From NCBI RefSeq assembly GCF_000455205.1, contig NZ_AUWQ01000026.1, positions 1 to 64,000 of the forward strand: a stretch of 64,000 nucleotides of DNA, in the 5' to 3' direction. Positions within the stretch are counted from its first letter, which is position 1, and each line of letters starts with the position of its first letter. The position numbers and the translations under genes were made by a program. Source of the stretch: Mycobacterium sp. UM_CSW (GTDB lineage Bacteria; Actinomycetota; Actinomycetes; Mycobacteriales; Mycobacteriaceae). This document shows, piece by piece, positions 8,013 through 20,091 of this stretch. The notes under the pieces are model-generated. The model did no database searches and had not been told where the DNA came from. It worked only from the letters and a program-made list of their open reading frames with translations.

Positions 8013-9863
8013 ATGGGGCGGCAGGTACGCGCGCTCTACGGCGCGTCGCTGTCCCCCGACGCCACCGCGTTCGCCCACCTCGTCGACGACGGCGGCTATC
8101 CCCATGCGGTGCAGCGCTTCCTGCGCGGCCGCCGGGCCAGCTCGTCGCGCAACGTCGAGCTTCCGATCGAGGGCCCGGTCTCGCGGGTGATCCACTCCGC
8201 GGACGGGCACTGGCTGGCCTGCGAGGTGGCCCCGGAGGGCTTCACCCGCCGGCAGATCTGGGTCGTCACCACCGATCCCGACGACCGGATGGCCTGGCGC
8301 ATCGACCGCGAGGAGGCCGGCACCGCCGAGCTGATCGGGTGGGACGGCACCCGGGTGGCGGCGATCCTGACCGGTGAGGACGGGGTCGGGCAGTCCTGCC
8401 TGATCGATCCGGCCGACGGCAATTGCGTTGTGCTAGACCGCCGTTCCGGCGCCCGGCTCGTCGACGCGTGGGCCGGGGCGGCGCTGATCCGGGTCGGGCC
8501 GCGCGGCTACCAGGAGATGGTCATGCTGCATGGGGACACCGAAATCGCGCTGTTGCCTTCGGATCCCGGCTCGGTGACGGCCAAGGGCGTCATCCTCGAC
8601 GACCACCATCCGCGCCGCCTGCGCTACGGCCCGACCGGCGAGCTGAGCAGGCTGTACCGTCCGGGCGCGGGCGGCGACGGGTACTTCCGGGCCTTGCTCA
8701 TCAGCGACAACGGCTGCGAGCACGCCCGGCTGGTGGAGGTCATCGCCACGCTGGACGGGGTGAGCTACTTCGTGGTCGCCGAGCGGCCCGACTGCGATCT
8801 GGACGAGTTCGTCGTCAGCGACGACATGTCCACCGTCGCGTTGCTGTGGAACCTGCACGGCCGCAGCGAGTTACAGATCCTGCACTACACCGACTACTCG
8901 CTGGCCGAACCGATCCCGCTGCCGGGCGACGTCGCCGGCGAGCTGACCATCAGCGCCGGCGGCTCGATGGTGGCGATGACCGTGCAGGGCCCGGCGATGC
9001 CGCGAACCGTCGAGCTGGTCGACACCCGCACCCGGGCATGGCAACTCATCGACTCAGAACCCAGTCGCGGCCCGATCGCCTCGGGCTTGGCCGCCCGGCC
9101 TTCGCTCGAGATGATCACCGCCCGTGACGGCCTGCAGCTGCCGTCCTGGCTGTACCGGGCGAGCGAAAACTGCTCAAGCGCTTTGGTTTACCTGCACGGC
9201 GGCCCGGAGGGCCAGGCCCGGCCCGACTACAGCGAGATCTTCCCCGAGCTGCTGGACGCCGGGATCAGCGTGCTGACGCCGAACGTGCGCGGTTCCGGCG
9301 GGCTGGGCCGCAGCTTCGTGCACGCCGACAACAAGGGCAAGCGGTTCGCGGCCATCGACGACGTCGTTGACTGTGTCCGCTTCCTGGTCGACAACGGGCT
9401 GGCCGACCCGGGGCGGATCGCGTGTGCGGGCTGGTCCTACGGCGGCTACCTGACGATGGCGGCCCTGACGTTTCACCCGGACTTGTTCGCGGCCGGCGTC
9501 ACCATCTGCGGCATGAGCGATCTGACCACGTTCTACCGCAACACCGAGCCGTGGATCGCCGAGGCCGCCTACCCGGAGTACGGCCACCCGGTCAACGACC
9601 GCGCGCTGCTGGAGCGGCTCTCGCCGCTGCGCCGGGTCGACGTGCTGACCGCGCCGCTGCTGGTGGTGCACGGCGCGCACGACACCAACGTCCCGGTCAG
9701 CGAATCGGAACAGATCGTCGACGCGTTGCGGCGCGCGGGCCGGCAGGTGCGCTACATGTTGTTCGCCGACGACGGCCACGAGATCACCAAGCGCGAGAAC
9801 CGCGCCGCTCTGGCCGAGGCGATGACCGCATGGCTGACGGAGGCGTTCGCCCGGCGCGCCTAG
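8013..9863 (+). CDS. S9-type prolyl-oligopeptidase-like serine hydrolase
   Basis: A 616-residue protein with a beta-propeller-like N-terminal part (about residues 1-370) and a C-terminal alpha/beta-hydrolase domain from about residue 375. The catalytic triad is visible: nucleophile in CAGWSYGGYLT, Asp in VVHGAHDTNVPVSE and His in FADDGHEITKREN. The oxyanion region YLHGGPEGQ is also present. No signal peptide is seen, so it probably acts in the cytosol on short peptides or acyl-peptides. It starts 3 bp after the rhomboid-like gene with GAGGG upstream and is followed closely by nnr. Confidence 0.85.
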   Translation: MGRQVRALYGASLSPDATAFAHLVDDGGYPHAVQRFLRGRRASSSRNVELPIEGPVSRVIHSADGHWLACEVAPEGFTRRQIWVVTTDPDDRMAWRIDREEAGTAELIGWDGTRVAAILTGEDGVGQSCLIDPADGNCVVLDRRSGARLVDAWAGAALIRVGPRGYQEMVMLHGDTEIALLPSDPGSVTAKGVILDDHHPRRLRYGPTGELSRLYRPGAGGDGYFRALLISDNGCEHARLVEVIATLDGVSYFVVAERPDCDLDEFVVSDDMSTVALLWNLHGRSELQILHYTDYSLAEPIPLPGDVAGELTISAGGSMVAMTVQGPAMPRTVELVDTRTRAWQLIDSEPSRGPIASGLAARPSLEMITARDGLQLPSWLYRASENCSSALVYLHGGPEGQARPDYSEIFPELLDAGISVLTPNVRGSGGLGRSFVHADNKGKRFAAIDDVVDCVRFLVDNGLADPGRIACAGWSYGGYLTMAALTFHPDLFAAGVTICGMSDLTTFYRNTEPWIAEAAYPEYGHPVNDRALLERLSPLRRVDVLTAPLLVVHGAHDTNVPVSESEQIVDALRRAGRQVRYMLFADDGHEITKRENRAALAEAMTAWLTEAFARRA

Positions 9864-9883
9864 GGCATGGAATGCTTGCGGTG

Positions 9884-11299
9884 ATGCGGCACTACTACTC
9901 CGTAGACGCCATCCGCGACGCCGAAGCGCCGCTGCTGGCCAGCCTCCCCGACGGCGCGCTGATGCGCCGCGCGGCCTTCGGGCTGGCCACCGCGATCGTC
10001 GCCGAGCTGACCGCGCGCGCGGGCGGGGTCGCCGGCCGGCGGGTGTGCGCGGTGGTCGGCTCGGGCGACAACGGCGGTGACGCGCTGTGGGCGGCGACCT
10101 TCGTGCGCCGCCGCGGGGCGGCCGCCGACGCGGTGCTGCTCAACCCGGAGCGCACCCACCGCAAGGGACTCGCGGCGTTCCGCAAGGCCGGCGGTCGCGT
10201 CGTCGAAAGAGTTTCGCCCGCAACAGATCTCGTGATCGACGGCGTCGTGGGGATCTCCGGCTCCGGCCCGCTGCGGCCCGCGGCGGCCGATGTGTTCGCG
10301 TCCGCCGATGCAATCCCGGTGGTCGCCGTCGACATCCCCAGCGGCATCGACGTGGCCACCGGCGCGGTCACCGGCCCCGCGGTACACGCGGCGCTGACCG
10401 TCACGTTCGGTGGGCTCAAACCCGTGCACGCGCTGGCCGACTGCGGCCGCGTCGAGCTGATCGACATCGGCTTGGATCTGCCCGAGACCGACCTGCTGGG
10501 TTTCGAGGCCGCCGACGTCGCGGCGCGCTGGCCGGTGCCCGGACCGCACGACGACAAGTACACCCAGGGGGTGACGGGCGTGATGGCCGGGTCGTCGACC
10601 TACCCCGGCGCCGCCGTCCTGTGCACCGGCGCCGCCGTAGCCGCCACCTCCGGCATGGTCCGCTACGCGGGCAGCGCGCACACGCAGGTGCTGGCGCAGT
10701 GGCCCGAGGTGATCGCGTCGCCAACCCCGGCCGCGGCCGGGCGGGTGCAGGCGTGGGTGGTCGGGCCGGGCTTGGGCACCGACGAAACCGGGGCCGCGGC
10801 GTTGTGGTTCGCGCTGGAGAGCGACCTTCCGGTGATCGTCGACGCCGACGCGCTGACCATCCTCGCGGCCCACCCCGAGCTCGTCATGAGCCGCGCCGCG
10901 CCCACGGTGCTGACCCCGCACGCGGGTGAATTCGCCCGGCTGGCGGGGAATCCGCCGGGCGATGACCGGGTGGCCGCGTGCCGGAAGCTGGCCGACGCGT
11001 TCGGCGCCACCGTGCTGCTCAAGGGCAACGTCACGATCATCGCCGACCCCGGCGGGCCGGTCTACCTCAATGCGGCCGGGCAGTCCTGGGCGGCCACGGC
11101 CGGGTCCGGCGATGTGCTGTCCGGGATGATCGGCGCGCTGCTGGCGTCCGGGCTGCCGGCCGCCGAGGCGGCCGCGGCGGCGGCGTTCGTGCACGCGCGG
11201 GCGGCCGCGCTGTCGGCCGCCGACCCGGGCCCGGGTGAGGCGCCGACGTCGTCGTCGCGGATGGTCCCGCACATCCGGGCCGCCCTGGCCGAGTTGTAG
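9884..11299 (+). CDS. nnr: Bifunctional NAD(P)HX epimerase / ADP-dependent NAD(P)HX dehydratase
   Basis: A 471-residue fusion that repairs hydrated NAD(P)H. The epimerase (YjeF_N) part runs to about residue 215 with VVGSGDNGGDALWAA and VAVDIPSGIDV. The dehydratase (YjeF_C, ribokinase-like) part follows, with VGPGLGTDETG, LTPHAGEFARLAG and the catalytic TAGSGDVLSGMIGALLA. The ATG at 9884 gives MRHYYSVDAIRDAE, the start known from mycobacterial Nnr; in-frame ATG 9872 and GTG 9881 are alternatives. It sits between a serine hydrolase and gadB, as Rv3433c does next to Rv3432c. Confidence 0.95.
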   Translation: MRHYYSVDAIRDAEAPLLASLPDGALMRRAAFGLATAIVAELTARAGGVAGRRVCAVVGSGDNGGDALWAATFVRRRGAAADAVLLNPERTHRKGLAAFRKAGGRVVERVSPATDLVIDGVVGISGSGPLRPAAADVFASADAIPVVAVDIPSGIDVATGAVTGPAVHAALTVTFGGLKPVHALADCGRVELIDIGLDLPETDLLGFEAADVAARWPVPGPHDDKYTQGVTGVMAGSSTYPGAAVLCTGAAVAATSGMVRYAGSAHTQVLAQWPEVIASPTPAAAGRVQAWVVGPGLGTDETGAAALWFALESDLPVIVDADALTILAAHPELVMSRAAPTVLTPHAGEFARLAGNPPGDDRVAACRKLADAFGATVLLKGNVTIIADPGGPVYLNAAGQSWAATAGSGDVLSGMIGALLASGLPAAEAAAAAAFVHARAAALSAADPGPGEAPTSSSRMVPHIRAALAEL

Positions 11300-11319
11300 C
11301 CATCGAGAAAGGATCCGCC

Positions 11320-12705
11320 GTGTCCCGCCGCCACCCGTCCCTGCCCGCGCATGCGATCGCCCCCGCCTACACCGGCCGCTTGTTCACCGCGCCGGTGCCC
11401 GCGCTGCGGCTGCCCGAGGAGTCGATGGACCCCGAGGCCGCCTACCGCTTCATCCACGACGAGCTGATGCTCGACGGCAGTTCGCGGCTGAACCTGGCCA
11501 CGTTCGTCACCACCTGGATGGATCCCGAGGCCGGCAAGCTGATGGCCGAGACGTTCGACAAGAACATGATCGACAAGGACGAATACCCGGCGACCGCGGC
11601 CATCGAGCAGCGCTGCGTCTGCATGGTGGCCGACCTGTTCCACGCCGAGGACCTGCGCGACGACGACCCGTCCAGCGCGATCGGGGTGTCGACGATCGGG
11701 TCCAGCGAGGCGGTGATGCTGGGCGGGCTGGCGCTGAAATGGCGGTGGCGCCAACGGATCGGCAAAGGCTGGGAGAAGCGGACCCCCAACCTGGTGATGG
11801 GCTCCAACGTCCAGGTGGTGTGGGAAAAGTTCTGCCGCTATTTCGACGTAGAGCCGCGCTACCTGCCGGTGGAGGAGGGGCGCTATGTGATCACCCCCGA
11901 GCAGGTCGTCGACGCCGTCGACGAGGACACCATCGGCGTGGTGGCCATCCTGGGCACCACCTACACCGGCGAGCTCGAACCCATCGCCCAGATCTGCGCG
12001 GCGCTGGACAAGCTGGCGGCCGGCGGTGGCGTGGATGTTCCGGTGCACGTCGACGCCGCCAGCGGGGGCTTCGTGGTGCCGTTCCTGCACCCGGGCCTGG
12101 AATGGGATTTCCGGCTGCCCCGGGTGGTGTCGATCAACGTCAGCGGCCACAAGTACGGGCTGACCTACCCCGGCATCGGGTTCGTCGTGTGGCGCAGCGC
12201 CGAGCACCTCCCGGACGAACTCGTGTTCCGGGTCAACTACCTGGGCGGAGACATGCCGACCTTCACGCTGAACTTCTCCCGACCCGGCAACCAGGTGGTC
12301 GGCCAGTACTACAACTTCCTGCGGCTGGGCCGCGAGGGATACACCAAGGTGATGCAGAGCCTGTCGTCGACCGCGCGCTGGCTCGGCGATCAGCTGCGCG
12401 AAGGCGAGCATTGCGAGCTGATCTCCGACGGCTCGGCGATCCCGGTGATCAGCTTCCGGCTCGCCAGGGACCGCGGCTACACCGAGTTCGACGTCTCCCA
12501 CGAGCTGCGCGGCTACGGCTGGCAGGTGCCCGCCTACACCATGCCGGACAACGCCACCGACATCTCGGTGCTGCGCATCGTGGTGCGCGAAGGGCTCTCC
12601 GCCGACCTGGCCCGCGCGCTGCATGACGACGCCCGCAGCGCGCTGGCGTCGCTGGACAAGCTCAAGCCCGGCGGGCACTACGACGCCCAGCATTTCGCGC
12701 ACTGA
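11320..12705 (+). CDS. gadB: Glutamate decarboxylase
   Basis: A 461-residue PLP enzyme of fold type I. It converts glutamate to GABA while consuming a proton, supporting acid tolerance and the GABA shunt. The PLP lysine is in [14 protein letters not shown] near residue 277, with [10 protein letters not shown] upstream supplying the PLP-nitrogen Asp and [13 protein letters not shown] near residue 126 binding the phosphate. The start is GTG at 11320, 20 bp after nnr and with GAGAAAGGA upstream, so the two are probably co-transcribed. Length is normal. Confidence 0.95.
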   Translation: MSRRHPSLPAHAIAPAYTGRLFTAPVPALRLPEESMDPEAAYRFIHDELMLDGSSRLNLATFVTTWMDPEAGKLMAETFDKNMIDKDEYPATAAIEQRCVCMVADLFHAEDLRDDDPSSAIGVSTIGSSEAVMLGGLALKWRWRQRIGKGWEKRTPNLVMGSNVQVVWEKFCRYFDVEPRYLPVEEGRYVITPEQVVDAVDEDTIGVVAILGTTYTGELEPIAQICAALDKLAAGGGVDVPVHVDAASGGFVVPFLHPGLEWDFRLPRVVSINVSGHKYGLTYPGIGFVVWRSAEHLPDELVFRVNYLGGDMPTFTLNFSRPGNQVVGQYYNFLRLGREGYTKVMQSLSSTARWLGDQLREGEHCELISDGSAIPVISFRLARDRGYTEFDVSHELRGYGWQVPAYTMPDNATDISVLRIVVREGLSADLARALHDDARSALASLDKLKPGGHYDAQHFAH

Positions 12706-12868
12706 GCCTCGCTGCTTGTCACATCCGTCACATTGGCCCCGGCGGGGGAGGGATGTCTCTTGTGCCCGCCTCAGAGCGACAACCGGGCACATCGTGGGCC
12801 GCCCCGAGCGGGTGACTGCAGTGACGGCTGAGGGCGAGGCGCGCTTCCCCTCGAAGGGTTCTGGGACA

Positions 12869-14056
12869 ATGGCGGTCATGAAAGGCCCCGCCGCCGTTAC
12901 GCCGATCTCCCTGACGCCCGGGGTCCTCGCCGAGGCCGTGGTGGACCTGGGCGCCATCGCGCACAACGTGCGGGTGCTGCGCGAGCACGCCGGTGGCGCG
13001 GGGGTGATGGCGGTGGTCAAGGCCGACGGCTACGGCCACGGCGCGACTCGGGTCGCCCGCGCGGCGCTGGCGGCCGGGGCGGCCGAGCTGGGGGTGGCCA
13101 CCGTCGACGAGGCGCTGGCGCTGCGCGCCGACGGGATCACCGCGCCGGTGCTGGCGTGGCTGCACCCGCCCGGCATCGACTTCGGCCCCGCGCTGCTGGC
13201 GGACGTGGAGATCGCTGTGTCTTCGGTGCGTCAGCTCGACGAGGTGACCGACGCGGTGCGCCGCACGGGACGCACGGCGACGGTGACCGTCAAGGTCGAC
13301 ACCGGGCTCAACCGCAACGGCGTCGCCCCGGCGAACTACCCGGCGATGCTGACCGCGCTGCGCCAGGCCGTCGCCGAGGACGCCATCCGGCTGCGCGGGC
13401 TGATGTCGCACATGGTGTTCGCCGACCAGCCCGAGAACCCGATCAACGACGTTCAGGCCCAACGGTTTTCCGACATGATCGCGCAGGCGCGCGCCGAGGG
13501 CCTGCGGTTCGAGGTCGCGCACCTGGCAAATTCGTCGGCCACGATGTCGCGCCCCGACCTGGCCTTCGACCTGGTGCGTCCCGGCATCGCGGTGTACGGC
13601 CTGAGCCCGGTGCCCCAGCTCGGTGACATGGGGTTGGTCCCGGCGATGACGGTGAAATGCGCTGTCGCGCTGGTCAAATCGATTCGCGCCGGCGACAGCG
13701 TTTCCTACGGGCACACCTGGACCGCGCAACGCGACACCAACCTGGCGCTGATGCCGATCGGGTACGCCGACGGCGTATTCCGCTCGCTGGGTGGGCGCCT
13801 GGAGGTGCTGATCAACGGGAGGCGACGCCCCGGTGCGGGCCGCATCTGCATGGACCAGTTCGTCGTCGACCTCGGTCCCGGGCCGCTCGACGTGGCCGAG
13901 GGCGACGAGGCGATCCTGTTCGGGCCGGGCACCCGGGGCGAGCCCACCGCACAAGAGTGGGCAGACCTGCTCGGCACCATCCACTACGAAGTGGTCACCA
14001 GCCCGCGGGGGCGGATCACCAGGACCTATCGCGAGGCCGAAACCATTGAGCCCTGA
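12869..14056 (+). CDS. alr: Alanine racemase
   Basis: A 395-residue PLP-dependent racemase that supplies D-alanine for peptidoglycan and is the target of D-cycloserine. The PLP lysine is in [13 protein letters not shown]; the catalytic Tyr is in VSYGHTW; the barrel ends with [13 protein letters not shown]. The ATG at 12869 (MAVMKG) has AAGGG about 10 bp upstream; ATG 12878 is also possible. There is 163 bp between gadB and alr. In M. tuberculosis, from memory, a block including PPE and IS genes lies between these two; here they are direct neighbours. Confidence 0.96.
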   Translation: MAVMKGPAAVTPISLTPGVLAEAVVDLGAIAHNVRVLREHAGGAGVMAVVKADGYGHGATRVARAALAAGAAELGVATVDEALALRADGITAPVLAWLHPPGIDFGPALLADVEIAVSSVRQLDEVTDAVRRTGRTATVTVKVDTGLNRNGVAPANYPAMLTALRQAVAEDAIRLRGLMSHMVFADQPENPINDVQAQRFSDMIAQARAEGLRFEVAHLANSSATMSRPDLAFDLVRPGIAVYGLSPVPQLGDMGLVPAMTVKCAVALVKSIRAGDSVSYGHTWTAQRDTNLALMPIGYADGVFRSLGGRLEVLINGRRRPGAGRICMDQFVVDLGPGPLDVAEGDEAILFGPGTRGEPTAQEWADLLGTIHYEVVTSPRGRITRTYREAETIEP

Positions 14057-15161
14057 CAAAACCCGCAGGCGCCACAGGGGCAGAGCCTGGCTTGCGGGAG
14101 GGGCCGGGGTGACCGCCGTCGCCACCATCGTCGGAGCCTCCGCCCGCCGCTCGATGACCCAGCGCGCGACGCTGCTCGAAGACCCTTACGCCGAAGAGGA
14201 TTTCGAGACGATCGACAACGACCGCGCCTACGTGGTGACCACGCCCGACGGGGTCTCGCTGGCGGTCCGCGAGGCCGGCCCGCCCGACGCACCGGTGACC
14301 ATGGTCTTCGTCCACGGATTCTGCCTGCGCATGGGCGCCTTCCATTTCCAGCGCACCCGGCTGCCGAATCGATTGGCCCCGCCCGTCCGGATGGTGTTCT
14401 ACGACCAGCGCGGCCACGGGCGATCCGGCGCCGGCGCGCCCGAAACCTACAACCTCACCCAACTGGGCGAGGACCTCGAGACCGTGCTGAGGGCCGTGGC
14501 CCCCCACGGGGTGGTGGTGCTGGTCGGCCACTCGATGGGTGGCATGACGGTGTTGTCGCACGCGCGCCAGTTCCCCGGCCAGTACGGCAAGCGGATCGTC
14601 GGCGCCGCGATCATCTCTTCCGCGGCCGAGGGCGTGACGCGATCGCCGTTGGGCGAGATCCTGAAAAACCCTGCGCTGGACGCATTTCGGTTCACGGCGC
14701 GGTCCGCGCCCAAGCTGATGCACCGCGGCCGCAACGTGTCGCGGTCGCTGATCGGCCCGATCCTGCGGGCCGCCTCCTACAGCGACCTACAGGTCAGCCG
14801 CAGCCTGGACGCGTTCTCCCAGCGGATGATGAACGGCACCCCGATCGACACCATGGTTGGCTTTCTGGACGCCCTGGAAAAACACGACGAGACCGCCGGG
14901 CTGTGGACGTTGCTCAAGGTGCCGACCCTGATCGCGTGCGGCGATCATGACCTGCTCACCCCGGACGAATACTCGCGGAAGATGGCGGCCTCGCTGCCGC
15001 GCTCCGAGCTGGTCATCGTCTCCGGGGCCAGCCACCTGGCGCTGCTGGACAAGCCCGAGGCCATCAACGACGGGCTGGTCCGGCTCGTCCACCGGGCTGT
15101 GCCGGGCGAGATGGCGCTGCGGTACCGGCGACTGCGGGAAAGGTTGCGGCGCAATGGCTGA
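14046..15161 (+). CDS. Membrane-anchored alpha/beta hydrolase
   Basis: About 371 residues. A short basic N-terminus ([12 protein letters not shown]) is followed by one hydrophobic segment, [18 protein letters not shown], so the enzyme is probably membrane-anchored. The hydrolase domain shows [11 protein letters not shown] for the oxyanion region, GHSMGGMT for the nucleophile, ACGDHDLLT for the acid and [11 protein letters not shown] for the His. The start is a TTG at 14046 that overlaps alr by 11 bp, and the stop overlaps tsaE by 8 bp, indicating coupling within an alr-hydrolase-tsaE-tsaB-rimI-tsaD operon. Substrate unknown. Confidence 0.85.
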   Translation: MSPDKTRRRHRGRAWLAGGAGVTAVATIVGASARRSMTQRATLLEDPYAEEDFETIDNDRAYVVTTPDGVSLAVREAGPPDAPVTMVFVHGFCLRMGAFHFQRTRLPNRLAPPVRMVFYDQRGHGRSGAGAPETYNLTQLGEDLETVLRAVAPHGVVVLVGHSMGGMTVLSHARQFPGQYGKRIVGAAIISSAAEGVTRSPLGEILKNPALDAFRFTARSAPKLMHRGRNVSRSLIGPILRAASYSDLQVSRSLDAFSQRMMNGTPIDTMVGFLDALEKHDETAGLWTLLKVPTLIACGDHDLLTPDEYSRKMAASLPRSELVIVSGASHLALLDKPEAINDGLVRLVHRAVPGEMALRYRRLRERLRRNG

Positions 15162-15681
15162 TCGCGTCGACCCGCCGCGCCCGGCTTCGCCGCGCTTGCG
15201 ATCGCCGCGGGCTGACAGCGTCGACGGGCAGGGCACGGCCACCTGCGAGCGCGTCGAGGACACCGTCGCGCTGGGCTCGCGGCTGGGCAGCCAGCTGCGC
15301 GCGGGCGACGTGGTGGTGCTCTCCGGACCGCTTGGTGCGGGAAAGACGGTGCTGGCCAAGGGGATTGCCGCGGCGATGGACGTCGATGGCCCGGTCACCT
15401 CGCCGTCGTACGTGCTGGCGCGGGTGCACCCGCCGCGGCGGCCGGGCGCGCCCGCGATGATTCACGTCGACATGTACCGGCTGCTGGATCACGGGGGCGC
15501 CGACCTGCTGGGCGAGCTGGACTCGCTGGACCTAGACACCGATCTCGACGACGCGGTCGTCGTGGTCGAGTGGGGCGAGGGCCTGGCCGAACGGCTGTCG
15601 GAGCGGCACCTCGACGTCCGGCTCGAGCGCGTCAGCCACTCCGACGTGCGGATCGCGACCTGGGAGTGGGGGCGCTCGTGA
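15154..15681 (+). CDS. tsaE: tRNA t6A synthesis ATPase TsaE
   Basis: A 175-residue P-loop protein. It works with TsaB and TsaD to put threonylcarbamoyl on A37 of ANN-reading tRNAs. The Walker A motif is SGPLGAGKTVLAKG near residue 57, with TSPSYVLARVHP and HVDMYRL downstream and a Walker-B-like VVVVEWGEGL near residue 137. The first 30 residues are low-complexity and may be flexible. The ATG at 15154 lies inside the end of the hydrolase gene, and the stop overlaps the tsaB start. Confidence 0.95.
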   Translation: MADRVDPPRPASPRLRSPRADSVDGQGTATCERVEDTVALGSRLGSQLRAGDVVVLSGPLGAGKTVLAKGIAAAMDVDGPVTSPSYVLARVHPPRRPGAPAMIHVDMYRLLDHGGADLLGELDSLDLDTDLDDAVVVVEWGEGLAERLSERHLDVRLERVSHSDVRIATWEWGRS

Positions 15682-16298
15682 ACGTGCTTGCGCTCGACAC
15701 CGCCACCCCTGCCGTGACGGCGGGCGTCGTACGACTCGAGGACCTGACGGTCCTGGCCGAGCGGGTCACCCACGACGCCCGCGCGCACGCCGAGCGGCTG
15801 ACCCCCAATGCGCTGGCCGCCCTCGCCGACGCCGGGCTGACCATGGGCGATCTCGACGCCGTCGTGGTGGGCTGCGGACCCGGCCCGTTCACCGGCCTGC
15901 GGGCCGGGATGGCGACCGCCGCCGCGTACGGGCACGCGCTGGGCATCCCGGTGCGCGGGGTGTGCAGCCTGGACGCCATCGGGGTGCGCACCACCGGCGA
16001 CGTGCTGGTGGTCACCGACGCCCGGCGCCGCGAGGTCTACTGGGCCCGGTATCGCGACGGGTTCCGCATGGCGGGTCCCGGCGTCAATGCCCCAGCCGAC
16101 GTCGACCCCGGCACGGCCGTCGCGGTCGCCGGCTCGCCCGAGCACGCCGCCCGGTTCGGCCTGCCGGTCTGCGGGCCGGCCCACCCGACGCCGGCGGGCC
16201 TGGTGGCGGCGGTACCCGACTGGTCCGAGCGCCCACTGCCGCTCGTGGCGCTGTACCTGCGCCGCCCCGACGCCAAGCCCCTGGCGGCACCCCGATGA
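15678..16298 (+). CDS. tsaB: tRNA t6A synthesis protein TsaB
   Basis: A 206-residue ASKHA-fold protein that acts as the inactive partner of TsaD. It begins [16 protein letters not shown] and contains the family hallmark [20 protein letters not shown] near residue 72, then [13 protein letters not shown]. The GTG start overlaps the tsaE stop (GTGA), and the stop overlaps the rimI start (ATGA). The direct adjacency of tsaE, tsaB, rimI and tsaD is the standard actinobacterial arrangement. Confidence 0.95.
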   Translation: MNVLALDTATPAVTAGVVRLEDLTVLAERVTHDARAHAERLTPNALAALADAGLTMGDLDAVVVGCGPGPFTGLRAGMATAAAYGHALGIPVRGVCSLDAIGVRTTGDVLVVTDARRREVYWARYRDGFRMAGPGVNAPADVDPGTAVAVAGSPEHAARFGLPVCGPAHPTPAGLVAAVPDWSERPLPLVALYLRRPDAKPLAAPR

Positions 16299-16762
16299 CC
16301 GCGTGCAGCGAGCACGTGACCATCGGCGCCTTGACACCCGCCGACGCCGAGCGCTGCGCCGAGCTGGAGGCGGTGCTGTTCCCGGGCGACGACCCTTGGC
16401 CCGCGGTGGCGTTCAACCGCGAGCTCGCCGCCAAGCACAACCACTACGCGGCCGCCCGGGTCGGCGACATCCTGGTCGGCTACGCCGGCATCTCGCGGTT
16501 GGGCCGCGTCCCGCCGTTCGAGTACGAGGTGCACACCATCGGGGTGGATCCGGCCTATCAAGGCAGGGGCATCGGCCGCCGGCTGCTCGACGACCTGCTC
16601 GATTTCGCCGGCGACGGCGTCGTCTACCTGGAGGTTCGCACCGACAACGAGGCGGCCATCGGGCTCTACCGCAGCGCAGGATTCGCGCAGATCGGCCTGC
16701 GCAAGCGCTACTACCGGGTCAGCGGCGCCGACGCGTACACCATGCGGCGGGAGGGGCAATGA
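16295..16762 (+). CDS. rimI: Ribosomal protein S18-alanine N-acetyltransferase
   Basis: A 155-residue GNAT acetyltransferase. The acetyl-CoA loop reads [16 protein letters not shown] near residues 87-102, followed by [21 protein letters not shown], the usual RimI C-terminal pattern. RimI acetylates protein N-termini, classically S18 in E. coli. Its overlap with tsaB and tsaD by a few bases each shows strong coupling with the t6A genes. Confidence 0.93.
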   Translation: MTACSEHVTIGALTPADAERCAELEAVLFPGDDPWPAVAFNRELAAKHNHYAAARVGDILVGYAGISRLGRVPPFEYEVHTIGVDPAYQGRGIGRRLLDDLLDFAGDGVVYLEVRTDNEAAIGLYRSAGFAQIGLRKRYYRVSGADAYTMRREGQ

Positions 16763-17781
16763 TCGTCCTGGCAATCGAAACCTCCTGCGACGAAACGGGA
16801 GTCGGGATCGCGCGCCTCGACGAGGACGGCACCGTGACACTGCTCGCCGACGAGGTGGCGTCCAGCGTCGACGAACACGTCCGCTTCGGCGGCGTCGTCC
16901 CCGAGATCGCCTCGCGCGCGCATCTGGAGGCGCTCGGCCCGGCCATGCGCCGCGCGCTGGCGACGGCGGGGCTCGACAAGCCCGACGTCGTTGCGGCCAC
17001 CATCGGGCCCGGGCTGGCCGGCGCACTGCTGGTGGGAGTGGCTGCGGCCAAGGCGTATTCGGCCGCCTGGGACGTGCCGTTCTACGCCGTGAACCACCTG
17101 GGCGGGCACCTGGCCGCCGACGTCTACGAACACGGACCCCTGCCCGAATGCGTGGCTCTGCTGGTGTCGGGCGGGCACACCCACCTGCTGCACGTGCGCT
17201 CCCTCGGCGAGCCGATCGTCGAACTGGGCAGCACCGTCGACGACGCCGCCGGCGAGGCCTACGACAAGGTGGCGCGGCTGCTGGGGTTGGGCTACCCGGG
17301 CGGCAAGGTGCTCGACGACCTGGGCCGCACCGGCGATCCCGACGCCATCCCGTTGCCGCGCGGCATGACCGGTCCCCGCGACGACCCGTACGCGTTCAGC
17401 TTCTCCGGGCTCAAGACCGCCGTCGCGCGCTACGTCGAAAGCCACCCCGACGCGGCCACCGCCGACGTCGCCGCCGGCTTCCAGGAGGCGGTCGCCGACG
17501 TGCTCACCGGAAAGGCGGTGCGCGCGGCGAGCGAGCTCGGCGTCTCGACGCTGCTGATCGCCGGGGGAGTGGCCGCGAACTCGCGATTGCGGGAGCTGGC
17601 CACCGAGCGCTGCGCGGCGGCCGGCCTCACGCTGCGCATCCCCCGGCCCCGGCTGTGCACCGACAACGGGGCGATGATCGCCGCCTTCGCCGCGCACCTG
17701 GTGGCGGCGGGCGCGGCGCCGTCGCCGCTGGACGTCCCCAGCGACCCCGGCCTGCCGGTGGTAAAAGCCCAGGTGGGCTGA
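16759..17781 (+). CDS. tsaD: tRNA t6A threonylcarbamoyltransferase TsaD
   Basis: A 340-residue ASKHA-fold enzyme that transfers threonylcarbamoyl to tRNA A37. Metal ligands His113 and His117 lie in [14 protein letters not shown]; nucleotide-binding elements include [11 protein letters not shown] and the C-terminal [12 protein letters not shown]. It starts [16 protein letters not shown]. The last gene of the alr-to-tsaD operon, followed by 251 bp that carry the groE promoter. Confidence 0.96.
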   Translation: MIVLAIETSCDETGVGIARLDEDGTVTLLADEVASSVDEHVRFGGVVPEIASRAHLEALGPAMRRALATAGLDKPDVVAATIGPGLAGALLVGVAAAKAYSAAWDVPFYAVNHLGGHLAADVYEHGPLPECVALLVSGGHTHLLHVRSLGEPIVELGSTVDDAAGEAYDKVARLLGLGYPGGKVLDDLGRTGDPDAIPLPRGMTGPRDDPYAFSFSGLKTAVARYVESHPDAATADVAAGFQEAVADVLTGKAVRAASELGVSTLLIAGGVAANSRLRELATERCAAAGLTLRIPRPRLCTDNGAMIAAFAAHLVAAGAAPSPLDVPSDPGLPVVKAQVG

Positions 17782-17832
17782 CGTTCGCTCTGCGCGGACA
17801 CGCCGGGAGGCGAGAAGCACCATGGCGCCCTT

Positions 17833-17864
17833 GAGTGCTAGCACTCGCATGTATAGAGTGCTAG
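17833..17864 (+). promoter_or_regulatory. CIRCE-type HrcA operator with an extra half-site
   Basis: CTAGCACTC (17838-17846) and GAGTGCTAG (17856-17864) form a perfect 9-bp inverted repeat with a 9-bp spacer, the CIRCE layout bound by the heat-shock repressor HrcA. A third copy, GAGTGCTAG at 17833-17841, overlaps the left arm so that 17833-17846 is itself a perfect 14-bp palindrome. The site is about 170 bp upstream of groES, in the long leader or promoter of the chaperonin operon. Confidence 0.92.
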
Positions 17865-18032
17865 GTGGCAATCGGCCAAGCCCCTGTGTCGGCACCCGCG
17901 ACGACGGCGCGAGGGCACGGATGGATGCTGGGTCAACTGATAATCCGGCCGGGGCGAATGCCCCGGACCCGGATCTAACACATGTCCGGGGCGAAGGCTC
18001 CGGCCCGATCTAACTAGTGGAGGGCTCCAATC

Positions 18033-18335
18033 GTGGCGAAGGTGAACATCAAGCCACTCGAGGACAAGATTCTCGTGCAGGCCAACGAGGCCGAGACCAC
18101 GACCGCGTCCGGTCTGGTCATTCCTGACACCGCCAAGGAGAAGCCGCAGGAAGGCACCGTCGTCGCAGTCGGCCCGGGCCGTTGGGACGAGGACGGCGAG
18201 AAGCGGATCCCGCTGGACGTCTCGGAGGGTGACACCGTCATCTACAGCAAGTACGGCGGCACCGAGATCAAGTACAACGGCGAGGAGTACCTGATCCTGT
18301 CCGCGCGCGACGTGCTGGCTGTCGTATCCAAGTAA
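18033..18335 (+). CDS. groES: Co-chaperonin GroES
   Basis: A 100-residue Cpn10 that caps the GroEL ring. It starts [20 protein letters not shown] and holds the mobile loop [19 protein letters not shown] and the roof/base strands [16 protein letters not shown]. The GTG start at 18033 has GGAGGG upstream. It is followed after 77 bp by groEL1, which places both under the CIRCE-type site. Confidence 0.98.
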   Translation: MAKVNIKPLEDKILVQANEAETTTASGLVIPDTAKEKPQEGTVVAVGPGRWDEDGEKRIPLDVSEGDTVIYSKYGGTEIKYNGEEYLILSARDVLAVVSK

Positions 18336-18403
18336 GGACCGTGTTCCGCCCCGGCGATCCCCGCGCACCCCGCGGGTGATTTCCGGGGCGGCATGCGTTG
18401 TGA

Positions 18404-20032
<1,629 letters not shown>

Positions 20033-20043
20033 AACTACGCAAC

Positions 20044-20082
20044 GAAAACACCCCCGGTCCCATTAGGCCCGGGGGTGTTTTC
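20044..20082. terminator. Rho-independent terminator, bidirectional
   Basis: Perfect 14-bp arms GAAAACACCCCCGG (20044-20057) and CCGGGGGTGTTTTC (20069-20082) with an 11-base loop. The outer A/T runs give a T-tract in both directions, fitting its place between the convergent groEL1 and alcohol dehydrogenase genes. Confidence 0.93.
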
Positions 20083-20091
20083 GTCCGCGGA

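Noticed and set aside
11062-13020. 652-codon minus-strand frame over gadB
   Set aside because: It is antisense to well-identified nnr, gadB and alr parts, with no recognisable motif.
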